From Ichthyophthirius multifiliis (lineage: Eukaryota > Ciliophora > Oligohymenophorea > Hymenostomatida), in the NCBI RefSeq assembly GCF_000220395.1, contig NW_004086022.1, forward strand, positions 1-64,000: DNA of 64,000 nucleotides, in the 5' to 3' direction. The position numbers and the translations under genes are program-made. Shown piece by piece: positions 39,701 to 52,984 of this stretch. The notes under the pieces are model-generated. The model was not told the origin of the DNA and made no database searches. It was given only the letters and a program-made list of their open reading frames with translations. Every line of letters starts with the position of its first letter. The stretch's first letter is position 1.

Positions 39701-40865
39701 TCTTTATGCTTCATTTAATTCTTTTTAAATTCGATTCTTTTAATTAGTCATTTTTCTTATTTATTTTATTAATAAATAATATATATTTTATTTTTTACTC
39801 TAATTATTAATTTATTGGTATTTAGGACTATACCAATACTTATTTATGTTATTATAATTCTTAAGATTATGTATTTTTTTTATCGTTTTATTTATATTAA
39901 AGTAATTATTATTCAGTATTTTTCTGCATTTTTTTAAACTATTAAATTTCTTTTTGATATTGCTTATTTTCTTTTTATATCACTTATAATTAATTTTCTT
40001 ATTATATGCTTTTTTATTCAAAAACTTTTAGATTGTTAGCCATTTCAATGTTGTCTTTTTTTAAACTTTCTATAATATTTATTTATTTTTAAGTTTTTTA
40101 TTCTAAATCTCCTAATTTTAATTCTTAACTATTAACATTTTTCTAATCTTAAATTATTTATTCTATAATTGCTTTAAGTCTTATTATTTCTTCACCGTAT
40201 GTGTTTTTTTCAATCTTTTGAATTTATTTTTATCATATTAAAATAAAATAAAATTTATATATGTATTTATATACTTCTAATTGTTAAAATGTTGTGTATT
40301 TAATATTTCTTTTAAAATTTTCTATTTCTAAGTTTTTTTATTTAATTTCTTATTATTGATCTTATATTTATTTTTTCAAATTCACAAATAAATAACTCTG
40401 ATAAAAAACAATAAAACAAAATTAATTTAAAATATATATATTTTTTTACATCTTAACAAAACTTAGAATCCTATTTATTCTAGTATAATTCTTCAATTAT
40501 TTTCTCATATTTTAATATTTATTTTTCCATATTTAATTATTTAGTTTTTAAATTTTAATTCAATTTTTTTATTTAATTTACAACCTATTTCTAAATCATT
40601 AACTCTTCAAATATTTTTTCCTATAAATAAACTTTTAACTAAATCTTGAATTTTATGTTTATTTTATAAAAATACCTTATCGTAAGCTTAAAAATTAGCT
40701 CTAAATAAATCTTGTTAAGTTTTTTCATATTAATTGTGTTATTTACTATATTATAATTATAATAAAATATAATTATAATATAAAATAAAAGATTAATATA
40801 TGATACTCTATATAAGGATTTTTTTTCATGAATTCAGGTACAGTTGATGGTCGTGAAAAACTCAT
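36200..40865 (-). CDS. Long coiled-coil protein with degenerate EF-hand-like region and charged repeat
   Basis: Modelled as one gene: starts MSFSRPSTVPEFMKKN at 40865 and ends DDEYEIQENEY at TGA 36200-36202. The N-terminal third (40860-39830) is coiled coil. The middle (about 39700-38770) has helix-loop-helix sequence: NELEKKGKANYQEI keeps Gly-6 and Glu-12 of an EF loop but not the other ligands, and QVFQQFSIEISFEAMDLLIA is similar. The last third is Glu/Arg/Lys/Gln-rich with a 10-residue repeat (37850-38240). Introns: about 40763-40822, a 31-nt intron near 40640-40670, 39482-39530, about 39180-39420, about 36403-36820 and 36295-36340. The left part could instead be a separate gene starting ATG at 39751. 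Joining is preferred because a 40-nt GT...AG intron near 39800-39840 restores the frame, and without it the upstream ORF overruns the downstream start. Confidence 0.6.
36685..36716. repeat. (TA)n microsatellite in intron
   Basis: TA tract inside the roughly 415-nt last-but-one intron of the coiled-coil gene. Confidence 0.75.
37850..38240 (-). repeat. 30-bp tandem repeat encoding a charged helix
   Basis: About a dozen imperfect 30-bp units on the minus strand, each encoding a variant of EEQERLKREK. Ile, Leu or Met alternate at the single hydrophobic site. With opposite charges spaced i to i+4, it has the character of a stable single alpha-helix rather than a two-stranded coiled coil. Two other frames are also open here, which produces spurious Ser/Phe/Leu-rich and Lys-rich ORFs. 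Confidence 0.8.
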
Positions 40866-41029
40866 AACAGATTCCTTTTATACAAATTGATTAGCATTAA
40901 TATTTTTCTTAAGAAAATTATTGCTATTTTTATGTCTTTTATATAAATAAGAATATATATTTATATGTTTATAAATATATATTGAAATAATTAGTAAAAT
41001 AAAAAAATAAATTATAGAATGATAATAAT

Positions 41030-41036
41030 AAAAATG

Positions 41037-41071
<35 letters not shown>
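41030..41071. repeat. (ATA)n trinucleotide repeat
   Basis: About 12 ATA/AAT units in the gap between the coiled-coil gene start (-) and the hydrophobic ORF (+). Confidence 0.8.
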
Positions 41072-41072
<1 letters not shown>

Positions 41073-41088
41073 TATATTTTTCAACATT

Positions 41089-41415
41089 ATGAATTATTTA
41101 GGATATAATTTAAAATTGTCATATGTATATGTGCTACATCCACCAAAATCATTATTAATTTCGTTTCTAATGTGTTTTATTTACTCTTTTTTTATTAATA
41201 TTAAATTTATTATTTATATTAATATAATTAATATCATAGTAACAAATATTTTATACTTCTTTTATTTCTTGATTAATATTCATTTCTGTATTATTTTCGT
41301 TTGTTTAATTTTTGCTCCTATTTTTATTAATTATAATTTAGGTTTTTTAATTATTATTATTATTTTTAAACAAAAATTAATTATTAAATTATATAAAAAA
41401 GTTTTATTTTATTGA
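41089..41415 (+). CDS. Small hydrophobic membrane protein (hypothetical)
   Basis: A 109-codon frame (108 aa) ending at TGA 41413-41415 that contains no TAA or TAG either. At this base composition an open frame free of all three triplets is rarer than a code-6 ORF. The product has about three membrane-length segments and an N-terminal polar part with HPPK. No family recognised. A membrane protein would need few Gln, which explains the lack of TAA/TAG, but chance cannot be excluded. Confidence 0.4.
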   Translation: MNYLGYNLKLSYVYVLHPPKSLLISFLMCFIYSFFINIKFIIYINIINIIVTNILYFFYFLINIHFCIIFVCLIFAPIFINYNLGFLIIIIIFKQKLIIKLYKKVLFY

Positions 41416-41610
41416 TATATTAGTATTTATATATTATTTTATTACAACCAATTTTAAAATTTTAATGAAATTAAACATACATATTTTTAAAATATATATA
41501 AAATTATTATTTAAAAAAAAAGCAAAAAATAATAATATTTCTACGAAAATATTTTTTTAATAATTATAATATTTTTATAAAAAAAAAAATTAAATAAATG
41601 ATTAACGAAA

Positions 41611-41613
<3 letters not shown>

Positions 41614-41659
<46 letters not shown>
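41614..41659. repeat. (TA)n microsatellite
   Basis: About 23 TA units downstream of the arrestin-like gene, within a 350-base gap (41416-41766) that otherwise shows nothing. Confidence 0.85.
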
Positions 41660-41663
<4 letters not shown>

Positions 41664-41766
41664 ATAACAATTAAAATATAAAATAATATATTTATAATAA
41701 ATAATTTTTATAAAAAACTTATTTTTTACATAGTATATATATATAATATTAAAAATAAACAAAACA

Positions 41767-42879
41767 TCAATATATAGGAGTAGCTTAAAATTAAATTTCT
41801 TTATTTTCTATTTTTGATTATTTAACAAGTGAAGAATACAAATAACTATTCGGAATATTTTTTTAATTTTAATAACTTTATTTTTTAAGCATTTCATCAT
41901 GACTTAAAGGTATACATCTAATATTTATAGGAATAATATTAATCAATAATCTAGCTTTTGCATCAATATAATTTTATTAATTTTCTTCATAATGTGCAAA
42001 TAAATCAAAATAATACTTACAATTAAATTACTTTCCATAAAAGCTCTAAACCATATTTTAAGGCATAATAAACTAAACCTAAGTATTAATTAAATCTAAA
42101 TTTTAATTATCAAAACTAACAATTTATTCATTAATTTTGCTAATTAAAGTTTACTTATCAAATTCTTTAATTTGATTTCTTAAAAATTTATTTTTGCATT
42201 TTCCTAAAAATTATATTTCTCTCAAAAAAATACACTTTAATGATTTTAAAGGCATTTTTACTTCTTTATTATCTACATTTATATCAATTATAGTATTATC
42301 CCCACTTTCATATCCATATTTATCACTTTTTAAAAAAATATTCACATTACCATACTCTTTTCCTTACTAGTTTTTTAAAATTCCCTTACTATTACAACTT
42401 TTTCCCTCTTCGTAAAAATCAGCTTGCAATTAAAAAATTGCTGACCCTTCGATTTTTTGCACTTCTTCAGATAACAACTCAATTGGTTCTAAAATCGCCT
42501 TAATTTAATATACCATACTTACTGCGAATTTTTATTCTTTTTCATTTATTATTACACTTGAATGCTAGGCTTTTAAATTTTGAGGAATTTCGAATTCGAA
42601 AAAATATAAATGCTCTCCTGCTTTTATTGTGTTTACAGGAATTAATTTTATTGTTTCGCCATATACTTCATTCTCAGCATATTGTGCTGTACCTTTTCTT
42701 ATTGATTCGATTCCTCTAAACCTTATTGATAATTGTAAACCTGGATAATCTTGATTTAAATTTAATTTTAATCTACCTGATATTATTTCACCTTTTTATA
42801 CTTTATTTTTTTCAATATTTACTTCTAATTATCCATATTTATCTTTTTATTAATTCTCGGCAGAATTACAATTACCCAT
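41767..42879 (-). CDS. Alpha-arrestin-like protein, N-terminal acylation motif
   Basis: One intronless frame of 371 codons (370 aa) from ATG 42879 to TGA 41767-41769. The N-terminal arrestin fold is visible: a beta-rich start (GQLEVNIEKNKVQKGEIISG), then QDYPGLQLSIRFRGIE, then a family-like AGEHLYFFEFEIPQNL followed by SSVIINEKEQKFAVSMVYQI. The C-terminal half has LLINIIPINIRC, like the second arrestin domain. The protein begins MGNCNS: Gly-2 is a good N-myristoylation site and Cys-4 a possible palmitoylation site, so membrane attachment is likely (inference). Alpha-arrestins are adaptors linking membrane cargo to ubiquitin ligases and endocytosis. No PPxY motif is seen. Confidence 0.8.
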
Positions 42880-43374
42880 ATTTAATTTATTTTTCTTTAT
42901 TACTTTTATTTTAATTAATTATTTTATTAATATTTTTTTTTTTGTTATAAAATAAAATATTTTATTTTTTATTTTTTTATTTTTTATTTAGTTAGAAATG
43001 GTTATATTTATTTAGTATTTTTTACATTTTCTTTATTAATATAAATTTTATATTTGTTATTGTTATTTCTTTTATGTAATAAAATAAATTAATAATTAAT
43101 AATTTAAATATATATTTTAATAATAAACACTATTAAATTGATTTATTTTATTTTATTAAATTTTAATAATTATTTTACATATAATAAATATTGTTAAAAA
43201 AAAAAAAACATTAGTAAATAAATCTTATATAATTAAAAAAAATAAGATAAAACTAATAATATTAGAAGTAATTATTACTTCAAATTATTTCATAATAATA
43301 TAAATGTTGAAAAATTATTTAATTAATATTATTTTTTAATATAAGATATAAAAATAATTGTATTTGATATATAT

Positions 43375-43421
<47 letters not shown>

Positions 43422-43734
43422 ATAGTTCTAATAAAATATAATTTTTAAGACTTATATAAATAATAAAATAGTTAAATTAAATTTACATAAAGATATAACA
43501 AATAAAATAAATAATTTTAAGAAAGTAAATAAATTTTGCTTAAAAAAATAAAAATTAAATAAAAATTAAATATATTAATAATATAAAAATATATAAAATA
43601 TTAACCAAAAGTATAAATTTCGAATTTCATATATATAAATCTATAATATTTTTATTTATATTATTAATAATTAAATATTTAATTTTGATATTTTTTTTAA
43701 AAAAAGAAATGTTTTAAATATTAAAATTCTATTT
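42880..43734. other. Intergenic, AT-rich with (TA)n
   Basis: About 850 bases between the arrestin-like start and the end of the cyclin gene. TA tracts at 43368-43415; no gene recognised. Confidence 0.5.
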
Positions 43735-46700
43735 TCATTAATTAGTTCCAGCTAAATTTTATTACTTCATTATTAATCCTATTTTTTTTTGATAAAAAGG
43801 TTACTTTTTATATTTCTTTTTTTTATTTAAATTAAATAAAGAAAGAAAATAAATATTAAATTATAATAAATATATTAGTTTTTATATAATTATAAAAATT
43901 ACTTTTTTATCTTAATTTTTCCATTAAATCATCATCTTTTTCATTTTACTTTTCATTATCATCTTTTTATTTAACTTTATCTATACTATTTTTTTTTGCT
44001 AATTGTATCTTTTCTCTTAATTTCAATGCAGACTCTTATAAACTTGACTTTGGTTTAAGTGGAAGGACTAATTAAGGAATGTGATGTTGAGAATCTTGAG
44101 CAAGGCTTTAATTCTATTCTTAATTTGAAGTATTTTAATTTTAAATAATTTACTTTTTTTCTAAATTTTATTCTTGTATTGAATTTTTGTTTTCTATATT
44201 ATTAATTATTTCTTTATCTTAATTAATTTAAACTTAAATGGATATTTTTTAATTATTTTTATTTAATGTAAGCTTTAATTAACTTAAAAAAGCTTACTTA
44301 TCTTTGCTTATAATATCTATACTTTTAACAATACCTTTTTCTTATTATTATTATTAATTTTATATATTTTAATTATTTCCTTATTTTAATTCTTCTATTT
44401 AAATTGGATTTTTTTCTTATTTCAAATTTATATTTTTCACATCTTATTCTTATATTTACAATGAATTGTTAGCTTATTATTATATTTAGCTTTTTTATTA
44501 TTCCATTTATTTATTTTAAGATTATATGATTTATTTTATTTAAGTTTAATTTTCTTCTATTTACATTTTTTAGTAGTTATCATCTTATAATTTTTTCGTT
44601 ATTTTTTTTCTTATGTACTATTTAAAGTTAATTCTTATATGTCTATACTTTCTTATATATTAATATTTTTATTTTAAGTATTTAATTTATTTGATTTTTC
44701 TTCTATAATCTTATTTTCTTCTATATTATTATTATTTTTATATTCTATATAATATTTATTATTTTCATTTTCAATTTAAGTATTATTGAATTTTTAATCT
44801 TAATTTTTTAAACTAAAATATATATATTTTTATATATATTTTTATTTTTTATTAAAAAAAATAAAAAATTAGATTTTAATATATAAAATATTTTAATAAA
44901 AAATTACTTATTCTCTTCAGTATTTCTTTAAAATTATTCAAAATTTTTATTATTTTTTAGAAACACTATCATCTTTTTTTTTTCTTTATTATTTTCTTAA
45001 CTTTTTCTATTTTAGTATCTTTTTTCTGAATAACTACGTTTATTTTTGTTATGTTTTTTATTTTTATGGTGTCTACTTGTACTTCTTTTTTTATCTTTTC
45101 GGTCTCTACTATCTTTGTATTTATAATCATTGTTATTTTTATTATCATTTTAATATTAAAAGTTATTATTTTAATAATAATTTTTTTAATTTAAATCTTT
45201 ATCTCGATGATTAGATCCGTTTCTATTTCTTTTTGGGCTTTTCTCTCTATATTTTTCTTTTCTTATGATCTTCGGGATTCTTTATTTCTTTTTTTTCTAT
45301 CCCTACTATATGAACGTTTTCTAGATTTTGATTTTTTATGGTGTGAATAAGAACGCTTTCTTTATGAAAATTATTCTCTTTCTCTATGCTAAGATTATGA
45401 TCTATCTTTATTTATTATTTATTATGATTTTGATGATACATTGAAATTTTATTAATTATTTTATTATTATTATGTTTATTATTATTATATTTATTATTAT
45501 TAAGCAAACATTTAAGATTAATTATAATAATTTATAGGTTAAGATAATAGAGTTTGAAGATTAGACTACTATGATTATTATTAAGAAATTTAATTCTATT
45601 AGAAAGGTTATTAATATGAATACATTATATTTTATTATTATTTCATAATATTAAATTATTATTATTATAAATATTGAATATTTTATAGTTTTTTATTGTT
45701 TTCAATCATTGAAATTTCTTAATTATTATTAATCTATTAAAGGCTTATAAGAGAATAATTTTCTTCCATATATTTAACTGGAAATCTTTCCTAATTATTA
45801 TTTTTTTAAGCAATTAAATCCAGTATCTTTTTGCAATCTTCAAACTTTGGCATTTTTTTACTAAATTAATTATAAATATTTTGTATTTTACCACCTCCTA
45901 ACATCAAATTCTCATATGAAGTTTCCATTATAGTCCACCAAGGAGTTCTTGGAACTTCCATTTTCTCTTTTCTGAAAGCTAAATATATACATGAAGCAAC
46001 TATCATTTAAAATGGTAAAAACAAACATAAATCAGTCCTATAGGAATCATTTAGATAATTAAATGCTTTTCGAGTGAAATTCTAAAATTATATCTATTAT
46101 TACATTGTCTACTAATTATTTGGATTTGATTTGAACAAATTAATATAGAAGTACATTAATCTATGTGGCTGCTCATTCCATGTTATTTAATATAATTCAA
46201 AGCCCAATTATTTCAATATTTATCTCTCCATTTCTTTTGTTACTTTTTTTATATTTTGAAACTTTTAACTACCATCATCTAAAATAGTTATTGGTCTTTC
46301 ACTTCCATCTTCAATCTTTTTTTTTTTATTTGGTAATTAGCTTTTTGTAAATATTTTTTTTTTTTTAAATATCAAATAATTTTTATAAATAAAATATTTT
46401 TTAATATTAATTCTATATATAAAAAAAAATAAGTATATATATAGAAAGAGAAATAACATTTTTTTATATTTTAAATATTATTCAAAAAAAATAATAATAA
46501 AAAATAAATAAATGATAATATATTTGTTACTTTAAATATTTAATCAAATACATATGCAATATCTCTTGGTTTTCTAATAGTTTCTTATGCTTTTCCAGCT
46601 AAAAAAACTGCACCTAATGCTACATCTCTTATATCAAATTTTAAAAAAGAAGATCTAAATATATATAAAAATATATAAAAATATATAAATATACATAAAT

Positions 46701-47111
46701 ATATATATATATATATATATAAACATATATATTATATATTTATTTATATTTTTTTATTTTTAACTTTGTATAAAATCTATGTAAAATAGTTTAAGCAGAC
46801 ACACATGTTGTAATTGGTAATTATAAAAATTAACAAGCATCAGATATAATACTTGCTCCGTAAAAATGAAATAATGTTTATTGTTCTTTTGTAAATCCAT
46901 CAATGTCAGCTTAGATAACTGAACCAAATGATAAATATAAATTAACATGAGGTTAGTCTAATAATTACGTTATTACCTCATTTGATTAAGAGGATAATTA
47001 CATTAATTTATTACGTAAGCTAGGAAATAAATATTTATCTTCAAAATTTTTTTATGTTATACCAAGTCGTTTCTCGAATTGGATAAATTAATCTAAATGT
47101 GAGTTTGCCAT
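43735..47111 (-). CDS. Cyclin L/K-like protein with RS-type tail
   Basis: Starts MANSHLDQFIQFEKRLG at 47111. First cyclin fold at about 46960-46540: LFHFYGASIISDACQFLQLP, HRFYTK, DVALGAVFLAGKAQE, RKPRDIAYVF. The second fold follows at about 46330-45800: MERQILKQLGFELYQITWNE, DLCLFLPFQMIVASCIYLAF, PWWTIMETSYENL. The tail (45740-43735) is first Gln/Asn-rich, then Arg/Ser/Lys-rich (KKSKSRKRSYSRDRKKR, KKDKKRSTSRHHKNKK), like the RS domain of cyclin L. Such cyclins pair with CDK10/11/12-type kinases in transcription and splicing in the nucleus. Introns near 46640-46760 (TA tract 46700-46722), 46340-46540, about 44815-44905 and about 43785-43900. The last intron brings the final exon (RLIMKQQNLAGTNQ) in frame to TGA 43735-43737. 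Confidence 0.8.
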
Positions 47112-47238
47112 TAATTATATGTTATTATTTGTTATTAATTTTGATTTTTTTTAATATTATTATTAATTTTTGTTTTTTCCTTTTTAAATTTTTTATTTTA
47201 TGGACTAATAAAAATATTTTAATTAGAAAATAATACTA

Positions 47239-47272
<34 letters not shown>

Positions 47273-48106
47273 TTTTTATTGATTTTTCTTTTTTAATGTT
47301 TTTCAAAAATATTTAATTTATTAGTGTATTATATTATTTTTTAAAGATTTTTTTTTAATGTTTATATTTTATATATTCAAATTTTTTTTATTTATCTTTA
47401 TAATATTTTTTTATTATTGTATTAATCTAATTTTAATTTTATATAATTTAATAAAATTTTAAACTTTTTTTTATATAATTTTATCATTTTACTAATATAA
47501 ATATAAGTTTTTTAATGCAAATAACATTTTTGAAATATGAATAAATTATTTATAATTTAGTTTTTTCAGAAATATAATTTTAAATTATTAATTAATCAAA
47601 TATTATTATATTTATTTCACAATTATAATTTAAAAATAATAATTTTAATTTATAAACTTTTATTTTTTTTATATATTTATAAACTCATTTATATTTTAAG
47701 TTAGTAGTATTTTTTTTTAAATATAAATTATAAAATATAATATAATTATATAAGTTTAAAAAAAATATCAATATATTTAAAAATTATTTTTAATTATAAT
47801 ATTTAAAACTTATATATTAGTTTCAATTTATACATAAAAATAATGAAATATTGATATAATATATTTTTTAATTAATAAAATTTTATAATTAATTTTTTTA
47901 TTAAATTATTTAAATATAACAATGAGGTAAAAATTTAAAAAACTTATTTAATTATATAACTTATAAATTTTTAATTATTTAAAATAATAATGAATTATAT
48001 ATAAAATGCAAAAATTTTATATTAAAATAAATTTATTATATTAATTAAAAATTCTTTGAAATAAAAAAAATTAATAGCATTAAAAAATATATATATATAC
48101 AAAAAA
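47112..48106. other. Divergent intergenic region
   Basis: About 1 kb between divergent gene starts; (TA)n at 47240-47262. Presumably holds both promoters; no motif recognised. Confidence 0.5.
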
Positions 48107-51100
48107 ATGGACTTCGATGTTGAAGATGATTAATAATTGCCTTTTGCTGAAAATTAAGATTAATAGTAAAAAAAACTACTGAAAACATACAAAAGTAGCT
48201 TAATATTAACAATATAAAAACCTTACCTAAATTATAACATCTGTAAGCTATGTAATAAACATAAACATAATAATAATAAAATCTAAGTGAAACATTTAAT
48301 TAAATAATCTTTTTTAGATTAATAAGTGATTAAAAAATCTTAAAAATAAGAAATTTATTATAATAGTTCTCAAATACAAAAGAATGTAATTGAAAAATAT
48401 ATAAAAAGTGATTAAAGAGATTAAAAAAAATCTTAACAATTTAGTATTAATTCAATAAAAAATCTTAGTCTCTAAAAAGATACTACCATAACTCCTTTTT
48501 AAAATTCTCGTTCTTTTAATCCTAATTCAAATAGTTCTTAGGCTCCTACTTAAAACATTAAAAAAAAAAGCAAAAATATAACTGAAGATGTTGAATAAAA
48601 AAGTTCTAATGTTATTAAATAATTTTAAATGTAATATTAAGAATAAATAAATAATTTAGATAATTAATTAAAATAAAATGCTTTTAATATTTAACAATTA
48701 ATTTCTCCCTATGGACATAAATTAGTTTAACTTTAATAAATAAAAAAAACGAAACATTAGGTATTTAATAAAACACAAAAAGCTTATTTAGATTAACTAG
48801 TAAGCCATCATCTTAAATTTAAACATTGATTGATATTAATGAAGAGTAAATTATTCCAGTTACTGAAATTTAAAATAATAATAAAAGTAAAATGTTGGAA
48901 AATAAAGATGCTTAAGAAAGTGCACTGCTTAGTTAACAGAAAGTTAGTACTATGAATTATTTTAATGAATAAATGAATAATAAAAATAATTTTTCTGTAA
49001 AATTTATTGATAAATGCTTATAATTATCTTTCTAATGTATTTTTTTATTATATATAAAAATATAAATATTTTTTTTTTATAAAAAAAAAACAAATAATAA
49101 AAAGAAAAAAATAAATAATTTGAAAATGAATTAGAAAATATAAAAAATTCCTCAAAATTATTAGAAATTATAAATAAAGATTTTTTGATTGAATAATAAA
49201 AAAATACAAACGGATAAGTACTATCAGAGAAAGATAAATATAAACTTTTTTAAGTAATAACTGATACAGATAAAATAATAATTCATACATCGTAAAATAA
49301 AGTAATAAAAATATATTTGTATTAAATAAATAAATTAATTAAAAATAAAAAAAATATAAATGAATAAAAAATAATTATAAAGAAAAAAAATAGGATTTAA
49401 TGAATATTAGTGAAAGAAAAGATGTAATACGATTAGCATAATGGTTAGAAAATATGACAAAGTAAATATACGAATAAAAAGATTTAAATTTTAATGAGTT
49501 TTTTGAAAATATGTAATTAATATGTAGTGCTTGTATGAGTGAATTAATAAGATAAGTAAGTATGCATTTATCTGAAAGAGGATAACTAATAAATAAGATT
49601 TGGGAAACTTTTTTAAATCTAATGAAAACTGCATTCGAGTAATTATCAGAAAAAAAACAAAAAAACGAGAAAATACTTTAAGATGAAATAAAAAAAGTGC
49701 ATAGAAATTATTTAAAAAAATTAGATGATTATGTTCCTTTAGTAGAACAATTATAAAAAAAAATAGAAGAAAAGGAATAAATAAATAACCGAATAGTACT
49801 AGAGTTTCGATATTTAAGGAAAAAGGATTCTAAACTTGAAAAATATCTAAAATTAATAAAAAAAGACTTCAGAGTTCTTGAAGAAGATTACAAAAAACTT
49901 AATTCAGAATTTTTGAAATTCTAAGAAATGTATGTCAGATAAGATGAATTTTATCAAAAAACAATTATGAATTTAAAAGAAAAAAATTAAAATGATAAAT
50001 TATTGGAAAATTATTAAATAAAAAATGAAAAAAATAATACATTTTTACTTGATTTTAATATATCTTCCACAGATATGCATTAATAAAATTTTTAGGAAAT
50101 CTATAAAAAATCTTAAGATAAAGTTCTTAATATTTAATAAAATTATAAGGATTATACAGAAGATTATAATGAGTATTTTTATTTTATTTTTAATAAATTA
50201 AATTTTATAATTAAATAGATTAGAAAATTAATATAATAAAGATTTACATAATTATAATTAAAATAATAAATTAAAAACTGATTATATTGAAAATCTTGAA
50301 GAAAGGTTAATTTAAGAACGTAAAGCATATCTTTTAAATGAAATAGATTAAAGAATTATTGAAGAAATAGAAGGAAATGATGGACTAGTATTGATTATAG
50401 CCCATTGCGGTACTTAAACTCATCCTGAATTACTTTAATTAAATAATAAAGAAACTGATACTTAAAATTTAATACTTTTAAAAAATAAATAAAATTAAAC
50501 TTTTGTTAGAGAAATCGATGTTAAAGTAATTTATTTATTTTATCAACTTTTTAAAATTTTATATAAATAAAGGAAGTTTAAACCCCTATAACATGGATAT
50601 AGAAAAAACATACTCTTTAAAATAATTAAAATGATTATTAATAAAAAGAAGAAGTTAAAATAAATATATTAGAATATTAGAAAATTTCAGAAGAAGAAAA
50701 CGAAAATATTCTAACTAGTAAAATAGATGAATATATTAATAAAAGTATAAAAAAGGAAAATAAGGAAAATTAAAAAATGAAAGAAAAAAATTAATAAAAT
50801 AATATTTAAAGTTTCATTAATAATAAAGTAGAATAATAATTAGATAATTTTTATAATTTAGTTGAAGGAAGATCTGGTTATTTATAAAATTTAATTAAGT
50901 AAATTGTTGAAAATGAACTTTTAAAAGAAAATGAAATAATTAATATGGAATAGATAAAAGAAGTAATATAAGAATCAAAAATAATACAAAATGAAGAAAA
51001 AATAAAACTTTAATAAATTATAGAATCAAGCAAAAAAAATATTGTTGAAAATCTAAAGCAAAAATTATTAATTGTAGAAAAAGATATAGATATAAAAGAA

Positions 51101-52984
51101 GTATAAATTAAATATAAAAAATATAATATAAAAAAAAAATAAAATATAAATATATAAATATATATATTTATAAATTTTTATATATATATATATATATATT
51201 TAATATATTTTATACATATAAATTAGTCTATCAAAAGAAATTCTTATTTTGAATAATAATTATAATAATTTGAATAATATTCAGACAATGAATCAATAAA
51301 ATCTTTAAATAGTTCTTTAAATCTAAACGAGGAAAGTTTTGAAAATTTACTTAAAAGTGATGATGAATAAGATAAACAATAAACTAAATCTGAAAAATAA
51401 AAAAATCTTGACAAATCTTATGATGCATAACATGTTTCTATAGTTGTTACAAGTACTGAATCTTAACCAAACAAAAAATAAAGAAATATTCTTTAATAAT
51501 TAGAAATAAAGAAATAATCTAAAAGAATTAATATGAATTATTCAAATACTATATCCCTATTTTTAATAAATTAATAAATAGAAAAAATCAGTGCAACTAA
51601 ATTCATTAATAAATAAAGATATTAACCTTATAAATAAAAAAATAACAATAATTAAAACAGTTAATTAAATGAAGTATAGTAGTGGTTAAGAAATGTGAAT
51701 TTTCCTAAATAAAAAATAAATTAAAATAATATTATTTAAAGCATATCTCCAAATTAAGAAAGCGCATATTATTTTTTTACATAAATAGCTCTTAAATATA
51801 TGAATAAGAAAATTAAATAAACTAATAATAATAATGTAGTTCTTAAATAATAAAACGTAATTAAACATATTCTTAATATTTATTAAGAAAAACTTAAATT
51901 TGTCAAATAAAATGATTAAACAACCAATGAAAGACCCTTATATGTATTTTCTTATGATTATTTTTTAAATTAATTCGGTTTTAAGAAACTTGCAGAAACC
52001 AAGCTTAAACAATTTCTTTTAAGCTCCATCTATTATAGTTAAGGCAATCTCAAAATTTAAACTTTTTTAAAGCTATATGGAATTTCTTCCCACTTTAATT
52101 TCGATAGTGGTGAAGATTTTCATTTTTTTGCTAAAATTTAAGCTTTTATCGAAGAGTAAGTAAATGCTTAACAACTGTAAACAAATATATACCCATAAAA
52201 TAGAATAAACGAGGCTTTATAAAAATTTTTGGAAGGCAAAATTCCGTCTAATGAGTATTAAAAAATTAAACAAGAATTAGAAAGTCAAAAAATATAAGAC
52301 ATATCATATAAAGTAAAAGGAAAATACGCCATAGACATAGATATAGTTCTTAATTAATTTCTTAACGGAAAAATAGAAGAAAAAAAACTTGACATAATAA
52401 ATATTTTAAATATATTCCAATGTATGGATTTAGGAGGAGAATTAATAGTAGGCTTTGAAGAATTTTTTATATTATATAAACTTTTAGAAAAAGGCTAATA
52501 ATAATAATAACTTAATTTAATGAAATTTTTTTTTGATATTTGTGATCTTTATGATTGTTTTGGTAGACGAAAAGTAATTTCGCTTAAAAAATTTGCATTT
52601 TTATGTTTAAAAGGGAATATTTTTAGTCGGGAAAATATAAATAACTTTTATTAATAATAATAGAATGATGGATTAGATTGTGTTAAAAATTTTGAAGACT
52701 TAAAAAAGTTTTGGACTGATAAAAAAGATATTATTAGAGTTAGGTTTGTTTCTAGTAATTAATATAATATATTCTTTAGGTAAATGATTATTAAAATTGA
52801 TGAGTTATTAGAAGTTAAAGGTAATATAAATAATGGTATTTGTTGGATTATGTATAAGGTTTTGGAAGAATAAAGTAAAGAAGTTGTTCTTAATTAGTTT
52901 TTGGATGATTTTATTTCAGATTAACTTTATTAAATTAATTTTTATTGTTTAAATACTTTTAAATAGGTATATTAGAAATTTTGA
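48107..52984 (+). CDS. Large probable axonemal protein, dynein-light-chain-like segment
   Basis: Starts MDFDVEDDQQLPFAENQD at 48107 and ends at TGA 52982-52984. The central part (about 49400-49990) has ICSACMSELIRQVSMHLSER, then GQLINKIWETFLNLM, then a long coiled coil ending FLKFQEMYVRQDEF. This arrangement (cysteine-rich helix, IRQV, ERG, W) is like the axonemal dynein light-chain-like domain of AXDND1-type ciliary proteins (assignment moderate). A long Asn/Gln/Lys coiled-coil region follows (50200-51700). The C-terminal part (about 52300-52900) has FQCMDLGGELIVGFEEFFIL and FFDICDLYDCFGRRKVISLK, helical pairs that resemble degenerate EF-hands. Several introns, for example near 48990-49110, 49290-49390, 50175-50215, 50525-50580 and 51100-51225. 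A frame change near 48825 (TTGATTGATA) needs a small intron or indel. Confidence 0.6.

Noticed and set aside
40878-41087. PolyTyr minus-strand ORF
   Set aside because: Translation of an (ATA)n repeat in a promoter-side gap.
46760-46948. 62-aa minus-strand ORF in standard code
   Set aside because: Overlaps the first cyclin fold in a different frame; shadow of the cyclin gene.
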